Shown piece by piece: positions 12,661 through 20,698 of a stretch of DNA of 48,607 nt. The notes beneath the pieces were generated by a model. It saw only the letters and a list, made by a program, of their open reading frames with translations, was not told where the DNA came from and did no database searches. The DNA is taken from contig MEOG01000135.1 in the NCBI GenBank assembly GCA_001769125.1, forward strand, positions 1 to 48,607. Direction: 5' to 3'. The DNA comes from Bacteroidetes bacterium GWF2_35_48 (lineage in GTDB: Bacteria; Bacteroidota; Bacteroidia; Bacteroidales; GWF2-35-48). Position 1 is the stretch's first letter; each line of letters opens with the position of its first letter. The translations under genes were made by a program, and so were the position numbers.

Positions 12661-13128
12661 TTAATTATTTGATTGAAGGGGTTGAGGGGATTGAGGGGAT
12701 TGAAGGGATTGAGAGGGTTGAGGGGATTGAGAGGGTTGAGGGGATTGAAGGGAGTCAGGGCTGTGGGTTTTTGAAATATTTTTTCGCATACTTGCCAATA
12801 TTTTCAGCAATTCTAAACTTTCGCAGTGAAGTTTTTGAGTTAAATCATTATTTAAAATATCAGATGTAATAATAAGTTCCAACCACATTTCTGTTTCATC
12901 CACTTCTTCTACCACAATACAAAGCTTGCTGTAAAACTCAGCCTTTGATCTGGCACGCATAGCTGCCCTGTAATTCGCATAAGACGATGTTCCCGATTTT
13001 GTTACCTGATAATTTATAACATTCCCCCTCTTTGTGTCCGGTAGTAATTCTGACAATTTCAAAATATCCAATGCAAAAATTCTCAACCGTTCTCTAACTC
13101 TTACTTTAAACTCAATCCATCCATTCAT
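12661..13128 (-). CDS. Four-helix-bundle protein (23S rRNA IVP family) between cas1 and cas2
   Basis: Residues 1-115 match the four-helix-bundle family named for the protein of 23S rRNA intervening sequences. Typical segments are SGTSSYANYRAAMRARSKAEF (about 45-65) and EEVDETEMWLELI (about 73-85). Function in the family is unknown; structural relatives include the Avd accessory protein of diversity-generating retroelements. The last 35 or so residues are a Ser/Pro/Gln tail (SLQSPQPSQSPQ-like) encoded entirely by a 9-bp tandem repeat at 12671-12760, so the tail is probably recent and unstructured. The gene interrupts the usual cas1-cas2 pair, ending 4 bp before cas2. Minisatellite tracts in opposite orientations flank or enter both ends, suggesting insertion into the cas operon. 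Confidence 0.8.
   Translation of the reverse strand: MNGWIEFKVRVRERLRIFALDILKLSELLPDTKRGNVINYQVTKSGTSSYANYRAAMRARSKAEFYSKLCIVVEEVDETEMWLELIITSDILNNDLTQKLHCESLELLKILASMRKNISKTHSPDSLQSPQPSQSPQPSQSLQSPQSPQPLQSNN
12671..12760. repeat. Minisatellite tract A: ten 9-bp units, coding
   Basis: Ten consecutive 9-bp units of the type GATTGAGGG (variants GATTGAAGG, GGTTGAGGG, GATTGAGAG) fill exactly 90 bp. The unit is three codons long, so copy changes keep the four-helix-bundle frame open. On the plus strand this tract reads GATTGAGGG, the opposite orientation to the three other tracts in the window (CCCTCAATC). Confidence 0.9.
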
Positions 13129-13164
13129 AACTTTAATTTTATTTTTTTACACATTTGTTTATAA

Positions 13165-13425
13165 CCTCATCAATCTCCCCTCAATCTCCCATCAATCTAC
13201 CTCATCAATCTACCCTCAATCTACCCTCAATCTACCTCATCAATCCCATCAATCTATCCCATCAATCTATCTCCTCAATCAATCTCCTCAATCAATCTAT
13301 CTCATCAATCTATCCTCAATCTATCCTCAATCTATCCTCAATCTATCCTCAATCTATCCTCAATCTATCCTCAATCTACTATCAATCTATCTCATCAATC
13401 TATCTCATCAATCTCCTCCCCCCTC
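13165..13425. repeat. Minisatellite tract B between cas1 and the four-helix-bundle gene
   Basis: About 260 bp of degenerate tandem units, mainly CCTCAATCTA (10 bp) mixed with CTCATCAATCTAT variants. The tract is most regular around 13310-13380. It begins about 40 bp upstream of the four-helix-bundle start and ends at the cas1 stop codon. ORFs drawn through it (Ser/Ile/Leu/Pro-rich) are translated repeats and not genes. The unit is clearly related to tracts A, C and D. Confidence 0.9.
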
Positions 13426-14430
13426 CTACCACCACATTTTAAAAGGCTTATACTCCTCAATATTCATAATATGTTTTATCAGCTTGTAACATTCTAATCG
13501 TATCAAATATTTATAGCTGACATTTCTTTTCAAACTCCTGTGCTGAATTGTTTCGTTAAGCCTGTCTTCAAAGGATTGTACAAATATTTTTTTTCCCGAC
13601 TCATTCAACAAACAACTGTTAAGATTTTTGTCAAAATGCTTTTCCTGTATTTCTTTTTTATTCATCACTTTAAAAATTACACGATCTACCAACAAAGGCT
13701 TAAATATCTCAGCAATATCAAGCGCAAGACTGTAACGACGTTCTCCGGGTGCATGCAAAAAACTAATCGTCGGATTCAACTGTGTCTGATGAATCGCCCG
13801 CAAACACTGAGAATAACACATCATGTTTCCAAAAGAAATAAGCGCATTTACTTCGTTTAAAGGCGGCTGTTTTGTTCTGTTGCCCATTTCAAAATCACTC
13901 AGAATTAAATTAAATGCTTCGTAATAATTCATTCTTATATTCCCCTCCAAACCCATTATTTCATCTACTTCTTTCATCTCAGGGAAATGCTCCAGATGCT
14001 TTTCTATATTTTTTATTATATATTCCAAATCCTTCCCGCGATTGTTATAATACTTCAGATTTTTCAGCATGTTAGATGCTGCTCCTTCAATAAATTTTCG
14101 GGCAATTCCTACACGCCTGATCTTGTTTTGATACGTTGAAACCTGTGCTAATAATAATTTACCGGAAAGCAAATGCTCTTTTGGCATAAAAGATCCGGTA
14201 TAGTTTTCAAAATAATCAAAAAAGTTAACTATAATATTGTGCTTCCCTAAAAAATTATACAATGCACTGTTGGCATCAAGGGAGCCAAAAACATAAAGTT
14301 CTTCTATTCCTTCTACAGGAATAAATTTCGGCTGCCCCTCCCCTCCCTTCTCGTCCACGGGTGTAAACTTCAATGTATTATCCTGACGAGATAAACGGCC
14401 TGGGTTAAAAAGATAATACGTCTTTTTCAT
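13426..14430 (-). CDS. cas1: Cas1, CRISPR spacer integrase (type I-B)
   Basis: This 334-residue protein has the family's usual length and two-domain plan. The C-terminal helical domain carries the metal site: E162 in LEGNIRMNYYEAF, H226 in FLHAPGERRYSLALD, and D238/E241 in LDIAEIFKP. Cas1 with Cas2 cuts and joins new spacers into the leader-end repeat. The reading frame is intact and the catalytic residues are present, so adaptation is probably active. The cas1 stop codon abuts minisatellite tract B. Upstream, 128 bp and a FISUMP lipoprotein gene separate it from cas4, so the usual cas4-cas1-cas2 block has been opened twice by cargo genes. Confidence 0.97.
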   Translation of the reverse strand: MKKTYYLFNPGRLSRQDNTLKFTPVDEKGGEGQPKFIPVEGIEELYVFGSLDANSALYNFLGKHNIIVNFFDYFENYTGSFMPKEHLLSGKLLLAQVSTYQNKIRRVGIARKFIEGAASNMLKNLKYYNNRGKDLEYIIKNIEKHLEHFPEMKEVDEIMGLEGNIRMNYYEAFNLILSDFEMGNRTKQPPLNEVNALISFGNMMCYSQCLRAIHQTQLNPTISFLHAPGERRYSLALDIAEIFKPLLVDRVIFKVMNKKEIQEKHFDKNLNSCLLNESGKKIFVQSFEDRLNETIQHRSLKRNVSYKYLIRLECYKLIKHIMNIEEYKPFKMWW

Positions 14431-14558
14431 TCTTAGTCAAGATTAATCGGGTCTAAAATCTTTTATACGCTCTAAACTTTTTTTACATCTACTATATTTT
14501 TCAACCCCATCGGGCTCGCAATAGCTTATGGTTTTGTGCTGTTAGCGTTTTGTTGTAT

Positions 14559-15485
14559 TTATTCATTTTTTAAACATCTTACAGAAAAAGCAATATTTTT
14601 ATAGTAATCTATTATCGTATTTTCATTATTAGTTTTATTTGTTAACAAAGACCAAGCATTTGAACCACTTGATGTCGAACTCCAATATAATCCAATATTA
14701 TCAAGTTCTGAAAAATTATTATCCACTTTTATGCCTCCATAATATTCAAATATGTCAGTATATCTCATGAATTCTTTTTTCTTTATTGTTTCTAATAAAA
14801 TTTCAAAGTCTTTTTTCGATGGTAATTGCCACCCTTGTGGACAAATATTTTGCGCATCATCCCATTTATAAAGCCTACCATAAATTTCACAGTTATGAAT
14901 ATCTTTATTGAAGCAATAAGAATTATTTATTTCATAATTTAAATTTTCAGCCATCCATGTTTGATTTTCAATTTTTATAGTTTTATATATTTTATTGTCT
15001 CTTTCATCTGTGAAATTACCTGTAATTACTGTAATTGGTTTGTTATTTTTCTTAACTTCATTATTCTTATTTTCTAATGTTTTATTCTCTATTATAATCT
15101 GATTTTGATTTTCAGAATAACCCGTTGTATTTGTAATATTGCTATTATACTCAATTATATCAGCTGAAACGGTTACTGTGACTTCAAAATAAATCAATAT
15201 AATAGTGTATTTAAAATCCACACAAATATTTGCTAATACTTGTCCATTTTCTAATTTGTTATTATCAAGTAAATCTTTTTTTGCCTCCGCTACTAAAGCT
15301 TGTCTTCCTAATCCTCCTAATCCCAATAAATATATTGCTTTTGCTGTGCCTTTAGCTGGTCGTAGATATTTAAAATTATTAGAACTAATTGCTGCGCTAC
15401 CATTCAAACCACCAGTATAGAAAGCACAAGATGTCAATAGATACGATGCTATTACAACATATAAAATCAAATATTTTTTTTTCAT
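14559..15485 (-). CDS. Lipoprotein with DUF6567-like and FISUMP domains, inserted in cas operon
   Basis: The 308-residue product starts with a lipoprotein signal (lipobox LLTSC, Cys about 20). Residues 25-95 (GTAKAIYLLGLGGLGRQALV, then a DLL...NGQVLANICVDFK pattern) resemble the DUF6567 lipoproteins of Bacteroidota. Residues about 170-308 form a FISUMP domain: QTWMAENLNY, GRLYKWDDAQNICPQGWQLPS, LYWSSTSSGSNAW and the closing SVRCLKN. FISUMP proteins are surface or secreted proteins of unknown role. Nothing about it suggests a CRISPR function, yet it lies on the same strand between cas4 and cas1. Its upstream side is bounded by minisatellite tract C. It is best read as cargo inserted into the adaptation genes. 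Confidence 0.8.
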   Translation of the reverse strand: MKKKYLILYVVIASYLLTSCAFYTGGLNGSAAISSNNFKYLRPAKGTAKAIYLLGLGGLGRQALVAEAKKDLLDNNKLENGQVLANICVDFKYTIILIYFEVTVTVSADIIEYNSNITNTTGYSENQNQIIIENKTLENKNNEVKKNNKPITVITGNFTDERDNKIYKTIKIENQTWMAENLNYEINNSYCFNKDIHNCEIYGRLYKWDDAQNICPQGWQLPSKKDFEILLETIKKKEFMRYTDIFEYYGGIKVDNNFSELDNIGLYWSSTSSGSNAWSLLTNKTNNENTIIDYYKNIAFSVRCLKNE

Positions 15486-15510
15486 CTTTTTAAGTTTATA
15501 TAATTATTTT

Positions 15511-15678
15511 TCCTCCAACAATCCCATCAACCTCCTTCAATCCCCCTCAACCTCCTTCAATCCCCCTCAATCCCCTCAATCCCCTCAATCTATCTCATCA
15601 ACCCTCATCAATCAATCCCCTCAATCCCCTCAATCCCCTCAATCCCCTCAATCTCCTCAATCCCCTCAATCCCCTCAA
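15511..15678. repeat. Minisatellite tract C downstream of cas4
   Basis: About 168 bp of tandem CCCCTCAAT-type units (9-10 bp, with CCTCCTTCAA and CATCAATC variants), most regular at 15605-15678. The last unit overlaps the end of cas4: the TGA stop of cas4 (15675-15677) is the TCA of a CCCCTCA unit read on the other strand. The tract separates cas4 from the FISUMP lipoprotein gene. Confidence 0.92.
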
Positions 15679-16181
15679 AATTCCGCACTCCAGCAAAAGT
15701 CATGATATGAACATTTATTACAAATTTTTTGATGCGTGGCAACAGGACATATCTCTGAATTTATTATTTCAGTAATTTTTTGTTTTATCGTTTCTATTTC
15801 TTCAATATCAGGGCTGCTTAATACTATTTTATCTGTCTTTCGCAATGCCGGATATTCCAGTATTCCTGTTACTCCCTCCACCCCATTTTTTAGTAAAACA
15901 TAGATGTAATATTTCAACTGCCATTCATGAGCAATTTCTACTTTATCGGATTTTTTTGTTTCATGTATTATTTTGTTCTTTGCATCATAAAAATCTATTT
16001 TTATTCCCTCAATTTCTATCTCTTCGTATTTCTCCGATCGTTGCGGATAGCTTGTCTCGTGAATAAGTTTACCTTCATATACCAAATCACTTGTATGTTC
16101 CATATTTATCCCTGTTGCGAAAAGCCAGAGCTTACGCCTACATAGGAAGTAATAGTGAATATGGGTTCCGGTGATGTTCAT
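15675..16181 (-). CDS. cas4: Cas4, Fe-S exonuclease for prespacer processing
   Basis: This 168-residue RecB-like nuclease has the four-cysteine iron-sulfur site: C14 in YYFLCRRKLWLF, and three C-terminal cysteines in KICNKCSYHDFCW. The nuclease motif is D63 (IDFYDAKNK) followed by the E-x-K of IHETKKS (E74, K76). Cas4 trims prespacers and helps select the PAM-bearing end, which fits the fixed end seen in repeated spacers of this array. Its ATG overlaps the stop of the upstream fic gene as ATGA, so the two are translationally coupled. The stop codon is supplied by a minisatellite unit. Confidence 0.95.
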   Translation of the reverse strand: MNITGTHIHYYFLCRRKLWLFATGINMEHTSDLVYEGKLIHETSYPQRSEKYEEIEIEGIKIDFYDAKNKIIHETKKSDKVEIAHEWQLKYYIYVLLKNGVEGVTGILEYPALRKTDKIVLSSPDIEEIETIKQKITEIINSEICPVATHQKICNKCSYHDFCWSAEF

Positions 16182-17752
16182 TGTTTATTATTCATAAAAA
16201 TTTCCCTGTATGCTTTTTCAATAGTTCGAATTTCATTATCATTAAGACTTTCAAATTCTTTTTCTCTGGCTCTTCTTGATAATAATCCATTGTTCTGTTC
16301 TAAAAATCTTGCCAGCAGCGCAATCAATTTATCCGGCATTTCATATTCGTCCTCAATAAAATTTTTAAAAGTGTCGTACTGGATTAAATATTCTACTTCT
16401 TTTGGAATAATATGCGCTATTGTTTCTTTAACACAATCGTATAAAAACTCAGCCTGCTTTGTTGCATCAAAATATCTGTAAAAATCAATGGTATCATTGG
16501 TTATTTCCACATTATGATCTTTGGTTTCTTTCCATTGAATGAAATCAAGCAAAGGTGTTGCATACGATTCCAGAACTTCTCTGTATTCGTTTATTTTATC
16601 GAGCATGGCTGCTGATACCGGAAATATTATTCCTTGTTGTGAAAATTTTTTCTTTATAAGAATATGATGTATCAAATAACGATGAATACGACCATTTCCA
16701 TCTTCAAAAGGATGTATGAAAACAAAACCAAAAGCAATAGTTGCTGCACTTATTACAGCATCTGTATTATTTTTTAATATAAGTTGATAGGTTTCTAAAA
16801 AACCATTCATCAATTTAACAATATCCTGCCATTTTGCTGAAATGTGTGCAGGAATTGGTTCTCCTGTATTTCGATCATGTTCGCCAACAAAGCCTCCTTT
16901 CTTGCGATACTCCATCTGTATAAATCGCGGGTTTTCAATAACTAATTGCTGCAACCTGAACAGCTCATTATGGGATAGATCTTTCATCCCTGCCTGTCCG
17001 ATAGCCTGCCCCCATCTTGCTGCCCGCTTACTTTTAGGATTTTCCCCCTCTATAGAAAATGAAGCTTTGGAATCTTTTAGCAGTAAAAAAGCAGATGCCC
17101 TTTGTAATATATCTTTGCGAATGCCTTGTAAAAAAATTTCTTGTTTCGTTGCAAGATTTTCTTCAATATATTTCTCCAATTTCGAGGTTTTTGAAACCAA
17201 TGGGCAAAAATCAATAGTTCCGGGAAGATTATTTATTACCAAATGTCGGGGTGATTTTACTCCCTCTACAGCAAATTGTAACGATTCATCAATTAGCTTA
17301 ACATAACTCTTTTTTAATAAATCTTTTTTTGATTTTAATTTAGTTCCACTTAGCCATTCAATTAAAAACCATATTCTTCGGGTATATTGCCCTGTTGGTT
17401 CAATCGCAACTAATTCATTAAGCTGTTTAAGGGTATAATGAGTTGTGATTTTTTTAAACAGCAAAAGGTTAATGCCTTCATATTTCAGTGCAAAAACCAA
17501 TTGCTTGTGCAATGCTTCAATTTCTGATAATTTCTTTGAATCTTCGGGTAAATAAGATTTAGGGAATACCATCCAATTTTCCTGTTGATACTTTTTATTC
17601 TGCTTACTTACTACAGCTATTGTAGCAGGCAAGGGAATTTCAAGCTGTAAGCTTTGAATAATCGCACCATAGCCAACTACAGTAGCTTCTTCCGGTAGCT
17701 GCTTTCCTTGAAAAACAAGCGCAGATTGTGAAAAATGAGTGCTTTTTGTCAT
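16178..17752 (-). CDS. Fic-domain AMP-transferase, coupled to cas4
   Basis: This 524-residue protein contains a perfect Fic active site, HPFEDGNGRIHR, near residues 347-358 (HxFx(D/E)GNGRxxR). Such enzymes transfer AMP or related groups from nucleotides to target proteins. An upstream SFSIEG segment near residue 230 matches the class II autoinhibitory motif (S/T)xxxE(G/N), so the enzyme is probably self-restrained, with no separate antitoxin. The N-terminal and C-terminal extensions probably bind target or DNA but are not recognised. The gene has its own promoter-like region with phased repeats and shares an ATGA overlap with cas4. It lies between the interference genes (cas3 side) and the adaptation genes, so it may be an abortive-infection partner of the CRISPR system or cargo. 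The enzyme call is firm; the target is unknown. Confidence 0.9.
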   Translation of the reverse strand: MTKSTHFSQSALVFQGKQLPEEATVVGYGAIIQSLQLEIPLPATIAVVSKQNKKYQQENWMVFPKSYLPEDSKKLSEIEALHKQLVFALKYEGINLLLFKKITTHYTLKQLNELVAIEPTGQYTRRIWFLIEWLSGTKLKSKKDLLKKSYVKLIDESLQFAVEGVKSPRHLVINNLPGTIDFCPLVSKTSKLEKYIEENLATKQEIFLQGIRKDILQRASAFLLLKDSKASFSIEGENPKSKRAARWGQAIGQAGMKDLSHNELFRLQQLVIENPRFIQMEYRKKGGFVGEHDRNTGEPIPAHISAKWQDIVKLMNGFLETYQLILKNNTDAVISAATIAFGFVFIHPFEDGNGRIHRYLIHHILIKKKFSQQGIIFPVSAAMLDKINEYREVLESYATPLLDFIQWKETKDHNVEITNDTIDFYRYFDATKQAEFLYDCVKETIAHIIPKEVEYLIQYDTFKNFIEDEYEMPDKLIALLARFLEQNNGLLSRRAREKEFESLNDNEIRTIEKAYREIFMNNKQ

Positions 17753-17846
17753 ATTTCAATATTTATGGGCGCAAGATATTAAAAATAAGTGCAAATTGCT
17801 AAAAATGGGCGCAAACTTATATTTTGCATAAAAAACAGGCGCACAT
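17717..17846. promoter_or_regulatory. Phased direct repeats over the fic start: likely operator
   Basis: A motif of the form RGYGCA followed by an A/T-rich half recurs at about 17717, 17738 (partial), 17768, 17788, 17808 and 17837. The successive spacings are about 21, 30, 20, 20 and 29 bp, all close to whole helical turns. Three copies read GGCGCA, one AGTGCA and one AAGCGCAG. The series covers the candidate promoter, the untranslated leader and the first codons of fic. Such an array would let a regulator, perhaps the Fic protein itself, bind one face of the DNA. Confidence 0.55.
17812..17819 (-). promoter_or_regulatory. Candidate -7 element of the fic-cas4 transcript
   Basis: The minus strand reads TAAGTTTG, matching TAnnTTTG, and is embedded in one of the GGCGCA repeats. 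A start near 17805 gives a 5' leader of about 53 nt. The 138-bp gap before fic, larger than other gaps in this cluster, supports a separate promoter for fic and the adaptation genes. Confidence 0.45.
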
Positions 17847-17890
17847 TAATTTCCATTCCATTCTATTGTTTTTACAATTCTGTATTGTGA

Positions 17891-18232
17891 TCATCGGTTA
17901 TCAAACCATTCCTTGTATGCCTCCACATACTTATGGTTGGATGATTTTTTATCCAGCACTTTTAACAAACACAATTCAGTAAAATATTTTTTTCTTCCTT
18001 TTCTTACTTCAACTATAAGTCCGTACATATCCGCATAGCCATCTATTTTTTTTACACTTACCAAATCGCCATCAGAAAAAACTTCGCTGTCTTCCATATT
18101 TTCAATAATGGCATCGAAGGGAAAAATCAAATGCTCTGATAAATATTTATCCCAAGCCAGGCAACACTGTCGTTCATCATCGTGTCGAGTAACTGAATTG
18201 AGGGCGGTTGAGATGATTTGGGTGGTGGACAT
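17891..18232 (-). CDS. CcbP-like (calcium-binding) small protein after cas3
   Basis: A 113-residue soluble protein starts 6 bp after the cas3 stop and is almost certainly co-transcribed with it. The pattern LIFPFDAII (about 35-43), then GDLVSV, MYGLIVEVRKGRKKYFTELCLL and a closing YKEWFDNR resembles the CcbP calcium-binding family of small beta-rich acidic proteins. Acidic residues cluster around 45-55 (ENMEDSEVFSDGD). I assign the family by memory of this pattern and not by a search. No CRISPR role is known. Its tight coupling to cas3 makes it either an accessory of interference or a stable passenger. Confidence 0.5.
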   Translation of the reverse strand: MSTTQIISTALNSVTRHDDERQCCLAWDKYLSEHLIFPFDAIIENMEDSEVFSDGDLVSVKKIDGYADMYGLIVEVRKGRKKYFTELCLLKVLDKKSSNHKYVEAYKEWFDNR

Positions 18233-18238
18233 AAAAAA

Positions 18239-20698
18239 TTAAATTAAACATTCAGCTCCTTGCAAATCAATTCCCTGATTAAATGAATAAGAAATTGGTG
18301 CAATTTTATAAAGGCCGAAATAATTCTTTTCACTACCTTGTAATGGTTTTATTTGGTTGCGATTTAAACGAACCTGAACAATTTGACTAGACATTTTTTT
18401 CAATTGTATTTTAATCGATTTCTTTTTTTGTCGAATGATATTCCTATCTGCATTTTTCTTTATCAAATTAATAAGTTCACCTTGCATCGTTAAAAGATCT
18501 TCGAATTTCACATCATCCAGTTTTCTGGAAACAAAGTACTGAATCTCCTCTCCGAATAATTGCTTATCAATCAACTGAAACTTACCAATTCTATCAAATT
18601 GACATTCTACAATATCTTTTATAAAATCAAAATCTGGCTTAATCCCATTTTGAGAATGCCGTGCAAAGTTTAACTCCGATTGAATACGGTTAAAAAATTC
18701 TTTCTGAACTGCAAGTAGCTCCTTTTCCTGATATTGCTTTTCGGAGAATGATTCTTTGGTAAATCGCAAGATTTCTTTGTCTTTGCCCTGATAAATAAGT
18801 TCTGAACGAATTTTCCCTCTATTCTGTAATTTAAAGAGTTTAACTCTCCCGAATGAATTAAGTTTTCCATTTCGATTACACCTTCCTGCGGATTGAACAA
18901 TACTGGCAACAGTTCCAAAATCTCGGTACAAAACAGGGAAATCAATATCAACTCCAGCTTCGATAAGCTGTGTAGAAACAACTACTATTCGTTTGTCTTG
19001 ACGTAAACTTCGTTTAGCTAAATAAATCTTCAGCTTTCGGTGCTGAGGAGTGAAATGGGTATTTAAAAGTAGTAGCTCATCAGTTTCCAATTTATCTTGA
19101 AGCTTTTTAAAAAGTTCCTTCGTGTCATCAATGGTATTAAGAATGACCAATACGGATTGATTTTCTGAAAGAACAGAATCCTTCAATGTTTCAATATCTA
19201 TCGGTTCTTTTTCGAATTCGATCTGATAACGATTAAACAAGTCATTTTCGAAATAACTTAAAGGCAACAAGGAGATTGGTTTTTCGTAATCGGAAAAGAA
19301 ATTCTTTGCGTCTGAATTGTTTACAGGTAGTTCAAAGTTGGGCTGGGTGGCTGATGAAATAATTGCGTAACTATTGAATTTAGTACAAAATTTTTTGATG
19401 TAGGCCACAAAGAATCCATATAACCTTGGAGGTAATGCCTGTATTTCGTCCAATAAAAATATGCACTTCGAGAAATTCGGCAACTTTAGTAATTCAGCAT
19501 TCCGATTACTTAATAGTGTTTCGAAAAAGCGAACGAAAGTTGTAATGACAAAAGGATAGGCAAAAGTATTCTCCTGAAACTCAAGAATATTTGCTTCTAA
19601 AATCTTTTCTTCGGTTGGGCTATCATCCAATTCTGCCTGAATCGTTTCAAATCGGTGGTTTTCCGATTTTGAATCTATTCGTTGGATAAACTCTTCGTTA
19701 CCTTCAAATATTTTCAAAACCTCAGCCTCAACTTGCTCTGTGATGGAAAGAAAAGGCAATCCGTATATAATTCGTTTAGCTCCCTTTTCTTTGATTATTT
19801 CCGAAGCTAATGAAAGCATCATCAAGGTTTTTCCTGAACCAGTGGGAGCTGTTAGCTCGAACACATGTTCATCGCTCCTTAATCCTTCACGGATATTCAG
19901 AACAGCATTATTTCTGATTGTTGTCCTCAATTTGTTAAGTTCGGAATACTGATTCAGTTTTCCCAAATATAAATCAAGCTGAGGATTAAAGCACTTTGAG
20001 AATGTTTGTATAGTTTCAAGTTGATCATCGATGATATTCCCGATTTTTCCAGCATCGGCTTTGTCTGCCTGTATCACACTTGCAAACGCAAACTGGTTAT
20101 CTAAAAAGAAATCTAAAGCCGACTTATTATTTTCTCCCTTGAAAACAAGTTGTTCAGAATATCCTCGTTGCACATTTTGTGTAGTAAGGAATTGCCGAAA
20201 ATCATTGATACTTATAAAATGATTGATAAATTCATAAACCGGCAGGTTCTTCTCCTGATTAAGGAAATAATACAACGCAGAGTTTTCATCTTTTGATAAA
20301 ATGCTTGCTCCTGTTCCAGTGTGATCGGTAGGTGAAAAATCAGGAAGGTTTCCGTGATGTTTAGCAATTGATACTGTCAATGCAATTAGATCATTTTGAC
20401 TGAAATTGTCAACATCTAAAAACTGCTTCAATGCTTCCATGTTTTGTATGGAACAACCGAAGGTACAGAAAAAAGCATAAGCCGATAAATAAGAATGATT
20501 TGCATAGCCATTTACTGTTTTATCAGGGTCAAGCTTGCTTTGAAAATTAGGATTTATCTTTCCCAGATCATGAAAAAGAGCTACCAACTCCGCTATCTTG
20601 GAGCTGGATAGCTTTTTTGTATTATCTCTTACACCCTGAACATGAGTTAATAATAACTTATCCGGGTGAGATAGGAGTGTGTTTATATCAGACACCAT
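18239..20698 (-). CDS. cas3: Cas3, HD nuclease-helicase
   Basis: The 819-residue protein combines an N-terminal HD nuclease (H19; H43-D44 in ALFHDLGKINPNFQ; a later KHHG near 115) with a superfamily 2 helicase. The helicase shows Walker A APTGSGKT near 283, the DEIQ Walker B near 414, SSATQP after it, and the motif VI segment QSAGRCNRNGK near 601. Cas3 is recruited by Cascade after R-loop formation and degrades target DNA. All key residues are present, so interference looks functional. Its start overlaps the end of cas5 by 16 bp, and the CcbP-like gene follows 6 bp downstream. Confidence 0.97.
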   Translation of the reverse strand: MVSDINTLLSHPDKLLLTHVQGVRDNTKKLSSSKIAELVALFHDLGKINPNFQSKLDPDKTVNGYANHSYLSAYAFFCTFGCSIQNMEALKQFLDVDNFSQNDLIALTVSIAKHHGNLPDFSPTDHTGTGASILSKDENSALYYFLNQEKNLPVYEFINHFISINDFRQFLTTQNVQRGYSEQLVFKGENNKSALDFFLDNQFAFASVIQADKADAGKIGNIIDDQLETIQTFSKCFNPQLDLYLGKLNQYSELNKLRTTIRNNAVLNIREGLRSDEHVFELTAPTGSGKTLMMLSLASEIIKEKGAKRIIYGLPFLSITEQVEAEVLKIFEGNEEFIQRIDSKSENHRFETIQAELDDSPTEEKILEANILEFQENTFAYPFVITTFVRFFETLLSNRNAELLKLPNFSKCIFLLDEIQALPPRLYGFFVAYIKKFCTKFNSYAIISSATQPNFELPVNNSDAKNFFSDYEKPISLLPLSYFENDLFNRYQIEFEKEPIDIETLKDSVLSENQSVLVILNTIDDTKELFKKLQDKLETDELLLLNTHFTPQHRKLKIYLAKRSLRQDKRIVVVSTQLIEAGVDIDFPVLYRDFGTVASIVQSAGRCNRNGKLNSFGRVKLFKLQNRGKIRSELIYQGKDKEILRFTKESFSEKQYQEKELLAVQKEFFNRIQSELNFARHSQNGIKPDFDFIKDIVECQFDRIGKFQLIDKQLFGEEIQYFVSRKLDDVKFEDLLTMQGELINLIKKNADRNIIRQKKKSIKIQLKKMSSQIVQVRLNRNQIKPLQGSEKNYFGLYKIAPISYSFNQGIDLQGAECLI

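Noticed and set aside
12669-13489. Plus-strand ORFs rich in EGIEG or in Ser/Ile/Leu/Pro
   Set aside because: They are translations of minisatellite tracts A and B opposite or between real genes.
12661-15485. A diversity-generating retroelement (Avd-like four-helix bundle plus a FISUMP/C-type-lectin-like target)
   Set aside because: No reverse transcriptase and no template/variable repeat pair is visible; the four-helix-bundle gene alone is not enough.
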